This document shows, one piece after another, positions 37,405-46,816 of a stretch of DNA of 64,000 bases (within the stretch, counting starts at the first letter, position 1; each line of letters starts with the position of its first letter). The stretch is from contig NZ_AP021881.1 of assembly GCF_009937995.1 (NCBI RefSeq), forward strand, positions 3,224,001 through 3,288,000. The letters run 5' to 3'. The notes under the pieces are model-generated. The model saw nothing but the letters and a program-made list of their open reading frames with translations, was not told where the DNA came from and did not search any database. Source of the stretch: Sulfuriferula nivalis. GTDB taxonomy: Bacteria; Pseudomonadota; Gammaproteobacteria; Burkholderiales; Sulfuriferulaceae. The position numbers and the translations under genes are program-made.

Positions 37405-38568
37405 ATGCATACTGAATATCATCGTATCAATAATAGCGTAAAGCTACCGGTTAATGGCGGTATCGTCATTTTCGGTGAAGTATTGGCACATATCGCCACT
37501 GCACAAAGTCGTTTGCAGGCGCAGCTAGATCAGTTAGGTATAGGTCGGCAAGTGGTCATTACCTGTGAATCCAGTGCTACGCATCCGTGTCTGGTACGTT
37601 TCCGGCTGGATGAGCATCATGCGCAAAAATGTGCGCCTCACTACGACACCACGCAGTTGTGTACTAATTTTCAGCTGGATACTGAAAACAGTCAGCAAGA
37701 TTTGTTACGAGAAATTTTGTTGGCTATGTTGCTAGGGCCTGTTGCCTTTGAGTTTCCAAGTTACGATGAATTGCAGGCAGCTGTGCGCGTACGACTAAAC
37801 ATCGTTATTGCCAGTCGTAAAACTGCGATGGCATTTGACACCGCTGCAGCAGAACGTCCAGCTGATTGCTGGCAATATCATGAAGATACCGGTTTTACGA
37901 TTCGTCCAGGAAACTCGCTGATTACTTCGTTAATTAAAGCCACACAGCCTGAAGCGACGGGAAAGCTGTTTTCATTTTCATGTTATCGAGCAACCGAATA
38001 CGTCATATTGTTGGGGATTGCTCAGGAAATGTCGTTCAGTAATCCGACTTTGTATCACCAACTCACGCAGCACTGGACGCATAAAGCTATTATGTCTGGC
38101 GCATTTCATGACGTGTTTTTACGCGAATATGGGACGGTGGAATCACCATTGCCGTCGCATTATTACGTTCCAGGTGATCGACTCTGGTTTCGTAATCCTG
38201 ATAGCTATTCTTCGGATGTGCCTGGTTACGAAGGCTCATGGGTGTTTTATTTGGGCAATGGGTTATTTAAAAACTTCTGGAAGCACGATCAGCCTTATAC
38301 GCTGACAACGAAGTGCATAGAAATATTTCATTGGCGTAATGCGACGTATCAGGATCAGCAAGGCGAGTTGCATATAGATGAAAATGTGGTGGCCAACCAT
38401 GTACGTGAAACATTGGCTAATCAGGCAGAAATGGAAGCGATACTGGCGAAAATGATGCGGCTACGCGACCCTCAGGGTGTGTATGCACAAGGCGGCTGCA
38501 TAGATAGTTCACGCGAATATCCACGCTGGGTCTGTCCCGACACGACAGACATCGTTTTGCCTGGTTGA
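37405..38568 (+). CDS. Tgl-like protein (spore-coat transglutaminase family)
   Basis: 387 residues. From about residue 112 to 300 the sequence follows Bacillus Tgl as I recall it: VAFEFPSYDELQAAVRVRLN matches the Tgl segment before the active site, FSFSCYRATEYVILLGIA aligns with the Tgl nucleophile region and places Cys193 on the catalytic Cys116, and VPGDRLWFRNP aligns with the conserved GDCLYFKNP. Tgl forms glutamyl-lysine cross-links between spore-coat proteins. The glutamates next to and beyond the Tgl cysteine seem replaced here (Ser192; Ser near 278), so the chemistry may differ. An N-terminal extension of about 110 residues and a C-terminal tail of about 70 are extra. No signal peptide is seen. 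The ribosome site is weak. The assignment rests on recalled sequence and needs a search. Confidence 0.65.
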   Translation: MHTEYHRINNSVKLPVNGGIVIFGEVLAHIATAQSRLQAQLDQLGIGRQVVITCESSATHPCLVRFRLDEHHAQKCAPHYDTTQLCTNFQLDTENSQQDLLREILLAMLLGPVAFEFPSYDELQAAVRVRLNIVIASRKTAMAFDTAAAERPADCWQYHEDTGFTIRPGNSLITSLIKATQPEATGKLFSFSCYRATEYVILLGIAQEMSFSNPTLYHQLTQHWTHKAIMSGAFHDVFLREYGTVESPLPSHYYVPGDRLWFRNPDSYSSDVPGYEGSWVFYLGNGLFKNFWKHDQPYTLTTKCIEIFHWRNATYQDQQGELHIDENVVANHVRETLANQAEMEAILAKMMRLRDPQGVYAQGGCIDSSREYPRWVCPDTTDIVLPG

Positions 38569-38572
38569 TGAT

Positions 38573-39895
38573 TTACCCATGCTGCTCATGTGCAGAGTGA
38601 TCCAGCTTGGTCGTGTGTGTGGGTATCGCGATGCCGATTGCTGGTAGCCAGCGCCGTAACAGGGGTGAGGTAATGACCGTGCTGAATATGGCCATAATGA
38701 CCAGCATAGTAAACATCTGTTGCGAGATCACTCCCAGGTCATAACCTACGTTGATCACGATGAGTTCCATTAGTGCGCGGGTATTCATCATGATGCCCAT
38801 TACTTTGCCTTCTGCATGACTCATGCCGGCAATCCGCGCTGCAATGTAGGCGCCACCGAATTTCCCCACTGTAGCTAGCAGTATGATCATCGCACACCAT
38901 CCCCACGCAGTGAGTGTGTCCAGACTGCCGATATTGGTTCGCAGACCGGTATAGGTAAAGAATATAGGCAGGAAAAATACCATCACAAACGGGCTGATGC
39001 GTGCTTTCCAGGTGCGCACAAAAGCGTGCTCGTCGTGCAGCAACACGCCCATCATAAAGCCGCCAAATATTGCGAATATTCCCAGTTGGTAAGTCACCAT
39101 GGCAGATAAGAAGATGGCTGCCAGCACGATGCCCAGCAAGTTGTGTGAAAGCGCACCGGACTGTGCGTCGCAATGATGCAAGATGCGTTTCATCACAGGG
39201 CGCACAGCAAACCAGCTGAGTACGAAAAATCCCAGAACCAGGCCAATTTTCAATGCAAAATAGCCTGCGTTGAAATCGGACAAGGTTAGTGTGGTAATCA
39301 GTGCTAATAACAGCCAGCCAATAACATCATTAATAGCTGCGGCGCTGATGGCAATGACGCCAATAGGCGTACGCGTCATGTTAAATTCCATCATGATGCG
39401 CCCGAGGATAGGTAAGGCAGTGATGGAAAATGCGGTGGCAATAAACAGTGCTGTGCCTAGTGCGTTAGCAGAGGGTGAAAGTAAGTGCGCACTGACTTGA
39501 CCTGTAGCAAAACCAAATGCAAAGGGCAGGATCAGGCTGGCGAGGGCAATCAGCATCACTGATTTTCGATGTTTGGGCGCTGCCAAGTGAGCGAAATCGA
39601 ATTCCAGCCCAATCTGGAACATGAGCAGGATTAAGCCAATTTGGGACAGCATCTGCATCGGTTCAGGTGCGCCAGAATGAAATACATATTGAAATATGTC
39701 AGGTGCCAGCAGGCCAAATAGCGATGGCCCGAGCAAGATGCCGATGATGATTTCGCCTACGACAGCAGACTGCCCGACACGCAATGCGACACTGCCACCA
39801 ACTCTCGCCGCCAATACGATAATCGTGAGTTGTAGCAAGGTAAAAAACAGCAGTGCTTCGGATTTATGCGTGGCAATATGTGGCGTAATAGTCAT
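38573..39895 (-). CDS. CPA2-family cation:proton antiporter (KefB/NapA-like)
   Basis: 440 residues with about 12 membrane helices. GQSAVVGEIIIGILLGPSL near the N-terminus and AFSITALPILGRIMMEF and AAINDVIGWLLLA in the middle are typical of CPA2 transporters; the ND pair (AAINDV) sits where the ion-binding residues lie. No RCK/TrkA_N domain follows. It exchanges Na+ or K+ for protons across the inner membrane. It is last in the long leftward group, 12 bp after the PAP2 gene, and its stop is 4 bp from that of the Tgl-like gene. Confidence 0.88.
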   Translation of the reverse strand: MTITPHIATHKSEALLFFTLLQLTIIVLAARVGGSVALRVGQSAVVGEIIIGILLGPSLFGLLAPDIFQYVFHSGAPEPMQMLSQIGLILLMFQIGLEFDFAHLAAPKHRKSVMLIALASLILPFAFGFATGQVSAHLLSPSANALGTALFIATAFSITALPILGRIMMEFNMTRTPIGVIAISAAAINDVIGWLLLALITTLTLSDFNAGYFALKIGLVLGFFVLSWFAVRPVMKRILHHCDAQSGALSHNLLGIVLAAIFLSAMVTYQLGIFAIFGGFMMGVLLHDEHAFVRTWKARISPFVMVFFLPIFFTYTGLRTNIGSLDTLTAWGWCAMIILLATVGKFGGAYIAARIAGMSHAEGKVMGIMMNTRALMELIVINVGYDLGVISQQMFTMLVIMAIFSTVITSPLLRRWLPAIGIAIPTHTTKLDHSAHEQHG

Positions 39896-39907
39896 GGCTG
39901 GCTGCGG

Positions 39908-40561
39908 TTAAGGTGCTGTTGATCGGGCTTGTTTACGTAACGCATATTGCGCTATGACCGCGCCCAGAACAAGTCCACCTATCACATCGATAATGACATG
40001 CTGGCGTGTTGCCAAAGTTGAGTAAACAATCCCCGCACACCATACGCTATTTATTACCAGTACCCAACTCGGTGCGCGAAATCGGCGTAATACGTCATGC
40101 AGCCACATAGCTGAAAATATAGCAGTCGCGACATGCAGGGAAGGGAAAGCATTACCACCCGCATCCACGCTTTTAAGGTAGGCCATACTGGCATGTTGTG
40201 ACCAGTCGATACTGGCTGCTGGAACTGCACTCGGCCAAAAATAAAATATGATCAATCCAGTCAGGCAGGTAGTGGTCATGGCACCAGCATAGGTAAATAG
40301 TTCGCGTCGCGTGGTGAGCAGAGATGAGGGCAATGAAACATATACCCACAACGATAAATATAGCGGCATGGTTGCTGGCTGGTAGGGGATTAGCGCATCT
40401 AGGGCAGTAAATGGCATGATGCTGACCGGAAACGCAGGGTGTTTGAGCAGGTACAAGTAGGCGACAAAAAACAGCGCGATGAAGGTGGGCGTACCTGTGG
40501 CTTTGAGCAGGATGTGCTTGGTCAGTGCCGCGCCTATTTGGCGATACCAGGGTGATATCAT
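39908..40561 (-). CDS. PAP2-family membrane phosphatase
   Basis: 217 residues with about six membrane helices. Conserved phosphatase parts are NAFPSLHVATA (C2, PSxxH) and STLATRQHVIIDVIGG (C3, R-x-H-x4-D). The first PAP2 motif (KX6RP) is not clear. Such enzymes remove phosphate from lipid phosphates at the periplasmic face, for example phosphatidate or undecaprenyl diphosphate. The ATG overlaps the deacetylase stop by 4 bp (40558-40561), so it belongs to the polyene operon; use on a lipid carrier is inferred. Confidence 0.82.
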   Translation of the reverse strand: MISPWYRQIGAALTKHILLKATGTPTFIALFFVAYLYLLKHPAFPVSIMPFTALDALIPYQPATMPLYLSLWVYVSLPSSLLTTRRELFTYAGAMTTTCLTGLIIFYFWPSAVPAASIDWSQHASMAYLKSVDAGGNAFPSLHVATAIFSAMWLHDVLRRFRAPSWVLVINSVWCAGIVYSTLATRQHVIIDVIGGLVLGAVIAQYALRKQARSTAP

Positions 40562-41361
40562 GAACAGGCCTGACGTAAGGTGACAAAGCGTAGCTGTGCG
40601 GCTAGTGCGGCTTCAATCACATCGGGTAGGACTTTTAGTATGACAGGCTCACCAGTATCGGTGCGCGCTGCGTGCGCGTCATGCAATAAAACGATAGCGC
40701 CTGCGTGCAGACCCTGTATCAGTGCGCGCGCAACCTTGTCAGCATCGCCAACGCGGGTATCAAAGGCGCGCACCGACCAGCTGGCGAGTTGCAGTCCTAA
40801 TTTATGCAGCACAGGATCGAGAAATGGATTGCGCAAGCCAGCAGGGGCGCGGAAAAATAATGGGGGCTGCCCGGTAATTCCTGTCAGTGTGGTTTGAGCT
40901 GCTTGAATTTCCTGAGTCAGATCTTTGATGCCCATTAAGGAAAAATTGTGGTGATGCCGCTGGCTATGATTTTCTATGGTGTGGCCACGCTTAATGATGT
41001 CTCGGCATAATTCTGGATAGCGTTGTGCAACATCACCTATGCAAAAGAAAGTGGCATGCACACTATAACGAGCAAGTATATCCAGCACCTGGGGCGTGAC
41101 TTCAGGATCAGGGCCATCATCTATGGTGAGGGCGATTTCATTCCGCGCTATGGCAGCATCAGGTAACTGAGTCCAGTTTTTCCCCAGCCATGTGCTGCGA
41201 GGCCATAAACCAACCATGGTGAGGAGGAGATGATTGGCAATGAGGCTGGCTAGCACCCAGCGCCAGTGCTGCGGTGTTGTGATCAACACGAGCAGCGCAG
41301 TCACGTGGATCGCCAGCGTCAGGTAGATGAGTAGGCTCGGCTGCCAGCTAGTTTTCGGCAT
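40558..41361 (-). CDS. NodB-homology polysaccharide deacetylase
   Basis: 267 residues from the ATG at 41361; an upstream TTG (41376) is less likely. Two N-terminal membrane helices are followed by a deacetylase domain with ALTIDDGPDPEVTPQ (catalytic Asp and metal Asp, 81-82), metal His132 and His136 in HSQRHHHNF, and FFRAPAGLRNP. NodB-type enzymes remove acetyl groups from N-acetylated sugars in the envelope using a metal ion. The target could be a sugar on the polyene lipid or a wall glycan. It overlaps the MMPL gene by 14 bp and the PAP2 gene by 4 bp. Confidence 0.88.
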   Translation of the reverse strand: MPKTSWQPSLLIYLTLAIHVTALLVLITTPQHWRWVLASLIANHLLLTMVGLWPRSTWLGKNWTQLPDAAIARNEIALTIDDGPDPEVTPQVLDILARYSVHATFFCIGDVAQRYPELCRDIIKRGHTIENHSQRHHHNFSLMGIKDLTQEIQAAQTTLTGITGQPPLFFRAPAGLRNPFLDPVLHKLGLQLASWSVRAFDTRVGDADKVARALIQGLHAGAIVLLHDAHAARTDTGEPVILKVLPDVIEAALAAQLRFVTLRQACS

Positions 41362-43681
41362 GGGCAGTGCGTGCAAAAATGGCTGAGTAGATCAGCGCCA
41401 ATATCACGCCAGGCGCGACGGTCATGCCCATGGCTTGCAGTATGGAAACGTCAGAAAAAGCCAGTAATCCAAAGCCCGCTACAGTGGTTAGATTGGCAAA
41501 GAACATTGATGCCAAAGTGCGTGGGGCAATGGCTGGCGTATTTGTATTGCGGTCAAAAAACAAGGCGTAATTGGAGCCTATGGCAACCACCAGCAACAGT
41601 CCGATCAAATGTAATATGGTTAATGCGTGTCCTAGCAGCGTCAGCCCCGCCGTGACCGTTATCACTGCTACTGCCAGTGGTGCGAGTATGCGCAGCACCC
41701 GTGCAGGAGAGCGGAACACGATCAGTAATAAGGCAATGACGGCAACTAGCCCGCCTAATGACAGCAGGATGGCTTCATGCAAATAGCTGGAATAGAGCTG
41801 GTTTGATTCCTGTGTCATGTCCACCAGAATAACGTTGGGTAATCCGTGCAGTGCGGCACGGATGTGCGCAGCATTGATTTCGGTATTGGGTAAAGCTGTG
41901 AGCGGCAACAATGCACGCCAGTCACTGCCATGATGAATCAGCAGTGCATCCACCGCCATCGCCATGGAGGTGCCACGTAAATCCGATAATTGTAACAATG
42001 GCTGAGTTCTGGCACTGGCGACATCGGTGAGGAACGGACTGAGCCGATTTGCCTGTATCGGTAAACCTAGGACAGCATTTGTCAGGTTTTCCTGTAATTG
42101 CTCGGCCGTTGGCAGACTGGCTTGCCGCGTGCGTTGACTGGCGGTGCTAGGTAAATAGTGGCTGGGGCTGTCAAAACTTGCCAGCTCTCCGCGTTCTACC
42201 TGCGTTTGCAGAACATTGGCGACCTGTTCACTGCTGCGCAGTACGGCTTCTTGCGTGGTCTCGGAGATGACGACCAGATAGCGTACGTCCGGCGCGCCAG
42301 AGTCAGCACGTAACTGCGTGTCTAGTGCAATATCTGCCTGAGAGACCGGGCTCAGTGAGGAAATTTTATCATCCCAGATGTGATCGTGATTTTTGGCGAC
42401 GATGGCTAGCGCGAGTAACAGCATTCCTGCTGCGAGCCAGCGCAGTTTCGGTGCGTTTTGTTCCAGACAAGACAGTTTGATACCTATGGCTGTAACGTCA
42501 TGAATGTGGAAATTGTCAGGCAGCAGGTGAGGTAAGACGTAGCGCGTGACTGCCGCTGCCGTAATCAGGCCAGCAATGGAATATAGTCCCAGCTGCGCCA
42601 AACCGGGAAAGCCTGAAAATAGCAGAGAAGCAAAGCCCGCGATCGAGGTCAGCACACCCAGTCGTATGGTGGGCCAGTAGCGTTTAATCCATAGTTCGTG
42701 CTGGCGCTGTTCTGACTGTACAAACAGGTAGATAGAATAATCGACAGCCTCGCCTATGAGGGCAGTGCCAAATCCCAACGTAATGCCATGTACAGTGCCA
42801 AAGCCGAGGCTGACAGCCGCTATGCCTGCCAGCGCGCCGCTGATTACAGGCATAAATCCCAGTATCAGTGCAGTCGGTGAGCGGTACACCAGCAACAGCA
42901 AAGTGGCGATCAGCCCTACACTAATGATGGAGAGTAAAGTGACTTGCGCTTTAATGGTGTTGCGTGATTTGACCGAGAATACGCCGGGGCCAGTCATTTC
43001 CAGTTGAGTTGTCGCTTTCGTTCCTGCAGCAAGCTGATATGCCTGTTCAATCTGGGTCATGGCTAGCTGTTGTGCATCGGTATCCGCACCTGATGCGCGG
43101 GTCTGGATCAGCAACAGGGCGCGGCTGCCATCATGGGATATCCACGCGCCATCGCGTAGCGCGGGCGGCCGGCTGTTACTGAACTGGGTGAGGAGCTCTA
43201 CCATTTCCCCGGTCGGGTCATGTGGCAACATACTCTTGACTAAAAGCCCTGCCGGCGACGCGAGTAAATCTATGCTGTCACTGATTGCATTATGCAAACC
43301 AGCGACACCGAAGCGTTCTGGGGTGACAGTGGCACTTAATAAATATCGATGATTAAACCAGTAGGCACGGTCTTGCTCGGCGGTGACTGGCTCGCCATTG
43401 TTGACGCTGACAAACTGACTGTTCTGGCGTAACTGTTGTGCCATCTGCTTGGAGATGCGGGCGCGGGCAGGGGCGTCGGCACCTTTGATGCCAACCAGTA
43501 TGAGTCGTGAGGCGAGGCCGTCGTGTATCTGTTCCAGTAACAGTTGCTGCGCAGGTGTGGGACTACGCGGTAAAAAAGCGGACAAGTCGGCAGTGAAATG
43601 ACTGCGAGTGATAATCGCGCTGCAGCCCAGTATGAATATGAGCCAGAGGGTGATAGCAGTGCGGCTCGCTGTAAATTTCAC
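41348..43681 (-). CDS. MMPL/RND-family exporter of the aryl-polyene locus
   Basis: 777 residues with two repeats, each of one helix, a large periplasmic loop and five more helices. GFGTALIGEAVDYSIYLF and VVAIGSNYALFFDR carry the charged residues of proton-coupled RND transporters. MMPL-type exporters are standard in APE clusters and are thought to move the polyene lipid across the inner membrane. The start is GTG, overlapping the LolA-like stop (GTGA). It is larger than the ABC pair but probably serves the same pathway. Confidence 0.9.
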   Translation of the reverse strand: MKFTASRTAITLWLIFILGCSAIITRSHFTADLSAFLPRSPTPAQQLLLEQIHDGLASRLILVGIKGADAPARARISKQMAQQLRQNSQFVSVNNGEPVTAEQDRAYWFNHRYLLSATVTPERFGVAGLHNAISDSIDLLASPAGLLVKSMLPHDPTGEMVELLTQFSNSRPPALRDGAWISHDGSRALLLIQTRASGADTDAQQLAMTQIEQAYQLAAGTKATTQLEMTGPGVFSVKSRNTIKAQVTLLSIISVGLIATLLLLVYRSPTALILGFMPVISGALAGIAAVSLGFGTVHGITLGFGTALIGEAVDYSIYLFVQSEQRQHELWIKRYWPTIRLGVLTSIAGFASLLFSGFPGLAQLGLYSIAGLITAAAVTRYVLPHLLPDNFHIHDVTAIGIKLSCLEQNAPKLRWLAAGMLLLALAIVAKNHDHIWDDKISSLSPVSQADIALDTQLRADSGAPDVRYLVVISETTQEAVLRSSEQVANVLQTQVERGELASFDSPSHYLPSTASQRTRQASLPTAEQLQENLTNAVLGLPIQANRLSPFLTDVASARTQPLLQLSDLRGTSMAMAVDALLIHHGSDWRALLPLTALPNTEINAAHIRAALHGLPNVILVDMTQESNQLYSSYLHEAILLSLGGLVAVIALLLIVFRSPARVLRILAPLAVAVITVTAGLTLLGHALTILHLIGLLLVVAIGSNYALFFDRNTNTPAIAPRTLASMFFANLTTVAGFGLLAFSDVSILQAMGMTVAPGVILALIYSAIFARTAHAEN

Positions 43682-44256
43682 GGCGTTGCCACTTTTTCAA
43701 TTTGCATATGTGAGCTGTCGCCATCGGTCTGCGCAATGTCTATGCTGCGTACTTCATCGCCTGCACCCATAATCCGTATGCGGCTAATTACTTGCTGCAT
43801 ACGTGCGTTGTTGGGGATCAGCTGTAGCGTCCAGTTCGCGGCATTGCCTTCAAGACTGAGCTGGTAGGTGCGTTCCAGGGCTTTGCGATCACCCGCCAGC
43901 GTGCCGCGGATGCTATCAATAAAAGCGGCTAGTTCAGGATAGTCTGATAATTGCAGATGGTATGTTTTCTTGCCGCGTTCGATGTCCAGATTATCGCCGT
44001 CGACCAGCATATTTTCAACTTTGGGTTTGATGGTGCGCTTTTCCAGATGGTCGGGTGCAGCATATAGCAGTTCACCGGAGGATGTGACTGGTTGGTCGAG
44101 CAGTGCCAGGGTTTTTTTCTCAACAAAGGTCGCATGTCCGGAGCGCGTCAATGCAAGATTATGCATGAGCTGGTCTATATCCCAGCTGGCAGCCTGGCTC
44201 AGGCTGCTGCATAGTAGTAAGGGTATTATTGATAGCAGGCGGTTGAATAGCATCAT
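43678..44256 (-). CDS. LolA-like outer-membrane carrier of the aryl-polyene locus
   Basis: 192 residues with a signal peptide (LLSIIPLLLCSSLSQA). The remainder fits the LolA-like beta-fold: SGHATFVEKKTLALLDQPVTSSGELLYAAPDHLEKRTIKP, then NWTLQLIPNNARMQQVISRIRIMG. LolA carries lipoproteins across the periplasm; APE clusters hold a diverged copy that may carry the polyene lipid or support its export. It overlaps the genes on both sides by 4 bp, between the LpxL-like acyltransferase and the MMPL exporter. Confidence 0.85.
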   Translation of the reverse strand: MMLFNRLLSIIPLLLCSSLSQAASWDIDQLMHNLALTRSGHATFVEKKTLALLDQPVTSSGELLYAAPDHLEKRTIKPKVENMLVDGDNLDIERGKKTYHLQLSDYPELAAFIDSIRGTLAGDRKALERTYQLSLEGNAANWTLQLIPNNARMQQVISRIRIMGAGDEVRSIDIAQTDGDSSHMQIEKVATP

Positions 44257-45173
44257 GTGTTTTCAGTAGTGGCAGTATGTGGTTGTTGCCAGAAATCAAA
44301 AAAATTAAACCAGTTATAGGGTGCATTACGGCAATGCTGTTCGATTAGCGCAGCATAACGCATAACGGCAGCGTTGACTAAGGTGCCACGTTGCCCGGTG
44401 GGGATGTCGGTGAAGTCGGCTAGTGGCTCAAAGCTGATCTGGTAACGGTTAGCACCGAGATATACCCCAGTCATAAATACCATGCGCTGGCGCAACAGTG
44501 CGGCCATGCGGAATGGTCCGGTTGGCAGATGTGCGGTATGTCCTAATAAACTGACTGGCTGCGTGGCGTCTTCGCCTAAAGTACGGTCAGCTAGTATACC
44601 GACCATGGCACCTTGTTCCAGGCGTTCACGCACCTTGAGCATGGTGTCGATGTGACCCAGACCGATAATGTCGGCAGCGGCTTCAGGATTGATGGCGGCA
44701 AGCATCGCATTTATTTTCATCGCATTGTTTTCATGCATGACCATGCTCACGTGCAGATTGGGGATGCTGCGTCCCATAGCATGCATCACTTCGAAGCTGC
44801 CAAAGTGGGCGCCTACCAGAAACACCCCTGTGCCGGATTGTATTGCCTCGTCTATACACGCTTGCCCTGAGACCTGAATATCAAATAAGTCAAAGCGTTG
44901 ATTAATGAGGTAGATGCGATCATGTATGGTGCTGGCAAAGCTGTAAAAATGACGGTACATGTCACGCCAGTTAGCTTTGCGATTCAGTGCTCGAGTAAGG
45001 TAGGTGAGTGAGGCGCGGCGACTGCTGGGAGAAAATATCAGGAAATAGGCTGCAATCAGATGCAAAATAACACGGCCTGCGCGTCGCCCCATGCGCAGGG
45101 AAATCCAGGTCATGATACGCAGCATCAGCATGTTGCTGCGTTCGGGGGTGGCTGTCCAGTGCTGCGTACTCAT
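44253..45173 (-). CDS. LpxL/HtrB-like acyltransferase of the aryl-polyene locus
   Basis: 306 residues of the lipid A acyltransferase fold with one N-terminal membrane helix and HX4E as HFGSFE (near residue 130), then VSMVMHENNAMK and ADRTLG. Members of this family in APE clusters transfer acyl chains to the polyene anchor rather than to lipid A, as judged by context. Overlaps of 4 bp on each side tie it to the dehydratase and LolA-like genes. A housekeeping lpxL is not expected in this position. Confidence 0.85.
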   Translation of the reverse strand: MSTQHWTATPERSNMLMLRIMTWISLRMGRRAGRVILHLIAAYFLIFSPSSRRASLTYLTRALNRKANWRDMYRHFYSFASTIHDRIYLINQRFDLFDIQVSGQACIDEAIQSGTGVFLVGAHFGSFEVMHAMGRSIPNLHVSMVMHENNAMKINAMLAAINPEAAADIIGLGHIDTMLKVRERLEQGAMVGILADRTLGEDATQPVSLLGHTAHLPTGPFRMAALLRQRMVFMTGVYLGANRYQISFEPLADFTDIPTGQRGTLVNAAVMRYAALIEQHCRNAPYNWFNFFDFWQQPHTATTENT

Positions 45174-45466
45174 GGTGTGAGTGTCATGCTGCCGCTGGCA
45201 ATTTGATGGCTGGCGGTGTTGATGGAGAAATGTATCGCGCCGCTGTCTGTGTGTTTGTGGGTAATGGTCAGCACGTCGCCTGGCCGAGCAGGGTGGATGA
45301 ATTTAACTGAGTTCAGTGTGTACTGGTTGAATACGATATTGTTGGCATCGGCGATAGACTGCAATGCCAGATCCAGCAACACTACACCAGGCAAGATAGG
45401 GCTGCCAGGAAAATGCCCAGCAAACGTAGGGTGATCCAGCGGGATGGTGTAGTGCGTTGTGTTCAT
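45170..45466 (-). CDS. FabZ-like 3-hydroxyacyl-ACP dehydratase (ApeI type)
   Basis: 98 residues of the hotdog fold with DHPTFAGHFPGSPILPGVVLLD, the His and substrate loop of FabZ/FabA-type dehydratases, and ARPGDVLTITHKH. The protein is shorter than housekeeping FabZ (about 145). In APE systems the ApeI-type and ApeP-type dehydratases act as a pair; the ApeP-like partner is at 30641. It overlaps the acyl ligase and the LpxL-like gene by 4 bp each. Confidence 0.85.
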   Translation of the reverse strand: MNTTHYTIPLDHPTFAGHFPGSPILPGVVLLDLALQSIADANNIVFNQYTLNSVKFIHPARPGDVLTITHKHTDSGAIHFSINTASHQIASGSMTLTP

Positions 45467-46806
45467 GCTGCAGGTGGAGTCAGATGGTTGTGCAATAAAT
45501 CTCGTAATGCCGTCCGCGGCAGTTTGCCAGTGGCGTTACGCGGGAGCTGGTCTACGAATATCAATGGGCGTGGTAAAAACGCCGGATCTATGCATGCTCG
45601 TAACAAAGCTCGTAATTGTGTTGCATCCAGTGCTGGTGCAACGACAAATGCCGCGAGGCGAGTAATGCTGTCGGGGGTAATCTCGTCAGGCATGTAAAAC
45701 GCGCCATCGACGACACCCGGCAGACTGGTCAGCTGGTGATTGAGATAGCTCAGCGAACTACGCTTGCCTGCAATGTTAACTAAGTCAGCAGTGCGTCCGT
45801 GCAGCAGGAATGTGTTTTCACCGACAGGCTCAATGATGTCATTCAGCGTGATTGCGGGATTGATTTGTACGCTGCTGACACTTGCATGTTCGCCATTTAT
45901 GCTGAGTTTGATGTTCGGGAACAGCTGCCATGCGGCACTGTGTACAGGCAGCCGTGTGGCGATTACACCCGTTTCAGTGCTGCCATAGACTTCGTGTACA
46001 TGGGTGTGAAACCGGGTTTCAAGTGCACCAGCCAGCTCGACCGAAAGTGGCGCAGTCGCTGAGACGATCAAGGCAATAGGGTCTGGTTGTAGACCAGCAT
46101 CAAGCAGTGCACGCAGATGTACAGGGGAGGAAATCAGCACAGCGGGCGCAGGCGCCGCAGCGATTGCCTGACAGATATCGGCAGGATAAAAAGGCTGCCG
46201 GCTGTCGAGCGCATTGCTACTTTGCAACGGCATGATGACTGTCGATTCCAGTCCGTACATGTGCTGCGGAGGAACAGTGCCGATGAGCGTATATGTTGCG
46301 CCATCCATTAAACCGAGTTGTTGTGCTTCAGCGCGGGCGCTGTGTGTTAGTTGCCCCCAGGTTTTGGTATGTGCTTGTGGGACACCCGTTGAGCCTGAGG
46401 TAAATACGATAGCTACGTGCTGCGTATTTGCAATTTGCGGAATATCAAATTGCTCGCTGATGGTCGCAGGTGCAGCAGGGTATAGGGTTTGTGGCAGGGC
46501 TATTGCTGGTAAAGCTTGCTCAGTGAGGCAGAATGCGTCGGGTGCATAGCACTTGAGCTGATTAATCATTTCTGCGGTGTGAGTTGGTGGCAGCAGGCTG
46601 ATTTTGTTGCTGATGACCGCAGCGGCTAAGCCGACGGCAAAGCGGTAGCGGTCAGCACACATATTAAGTATGTGCGAGCTTGCTGGGAGCTGCGCCGCAA
46701 GTTGTTTCACATCAGCCAAAAATTGCGCGGCGGTGATGGCTGTGCCATGTTGCCAGGCGATGATCTGGTCTGGCTGGGTGTGGGAAAATAACGGGATGCT
46801 CGGCAT
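45463..46806 (-). CDS. AMP-forming acyl ligase of the aryl-polyene locus (ApeH type)
   Basis: 447 residues from the ATG at 46804-46806. The upstream reading frame would run into the preceding gene and is rejected. ANL-superfamily motifs: VAIVFTSGSTGVPQAHTKTW (P-loop), EVYGSTETGV, and the C-terminal lysine in LPRNATGKLPRTALRDLL. In APE pathways the ligase activates the aromatic starter (4-hydroxybenzoate or cinnamate type) and loads it onto the carrier protein. The aryl source gene is not in the window. It lies 10 bp after the membrane-protein gene. Confidence 0.88.
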   Translation of the reverse strand: MPSIPLFSHTQPDQIIAWQHGTAITAAQFLADVKQLAAQLPASSHILNMCADRYRFAVGLAAAVISNKISLLPPTHTAEMINQLKCYAPDAFCLTEQALPAIALPQTLYPAAPATISEQFDIPQIANTQHVAIVFTSGSTGVPQAHTKTWGQLTHSARAEAQQLGLMDGATYTLIGTVPPQHMYGLESTVIMPLQSSNALDSRQPFYPADICQAIAAAPAPAVLISSPVHLRALLDAGLQPDPIALIVSATAPLSVELAGALETRFHTHVHEVYGSTETGVIATRLPVHSAAWQLFPNIKLSINGEHASVSSVQINPAITLNDIIEPVGENTFLLHGRTADLVNIAGKRSSLSYLNHQLTSLPGVVDGAFYMPDEITPDSITRLAAFVVAPALDATQLRALLRACIDPAFLPRPLIFVDQLPRNATGKLPRTALRDLLHNHLTPPAA

Positions 46807-46816
46807 GGTCTGTGGC

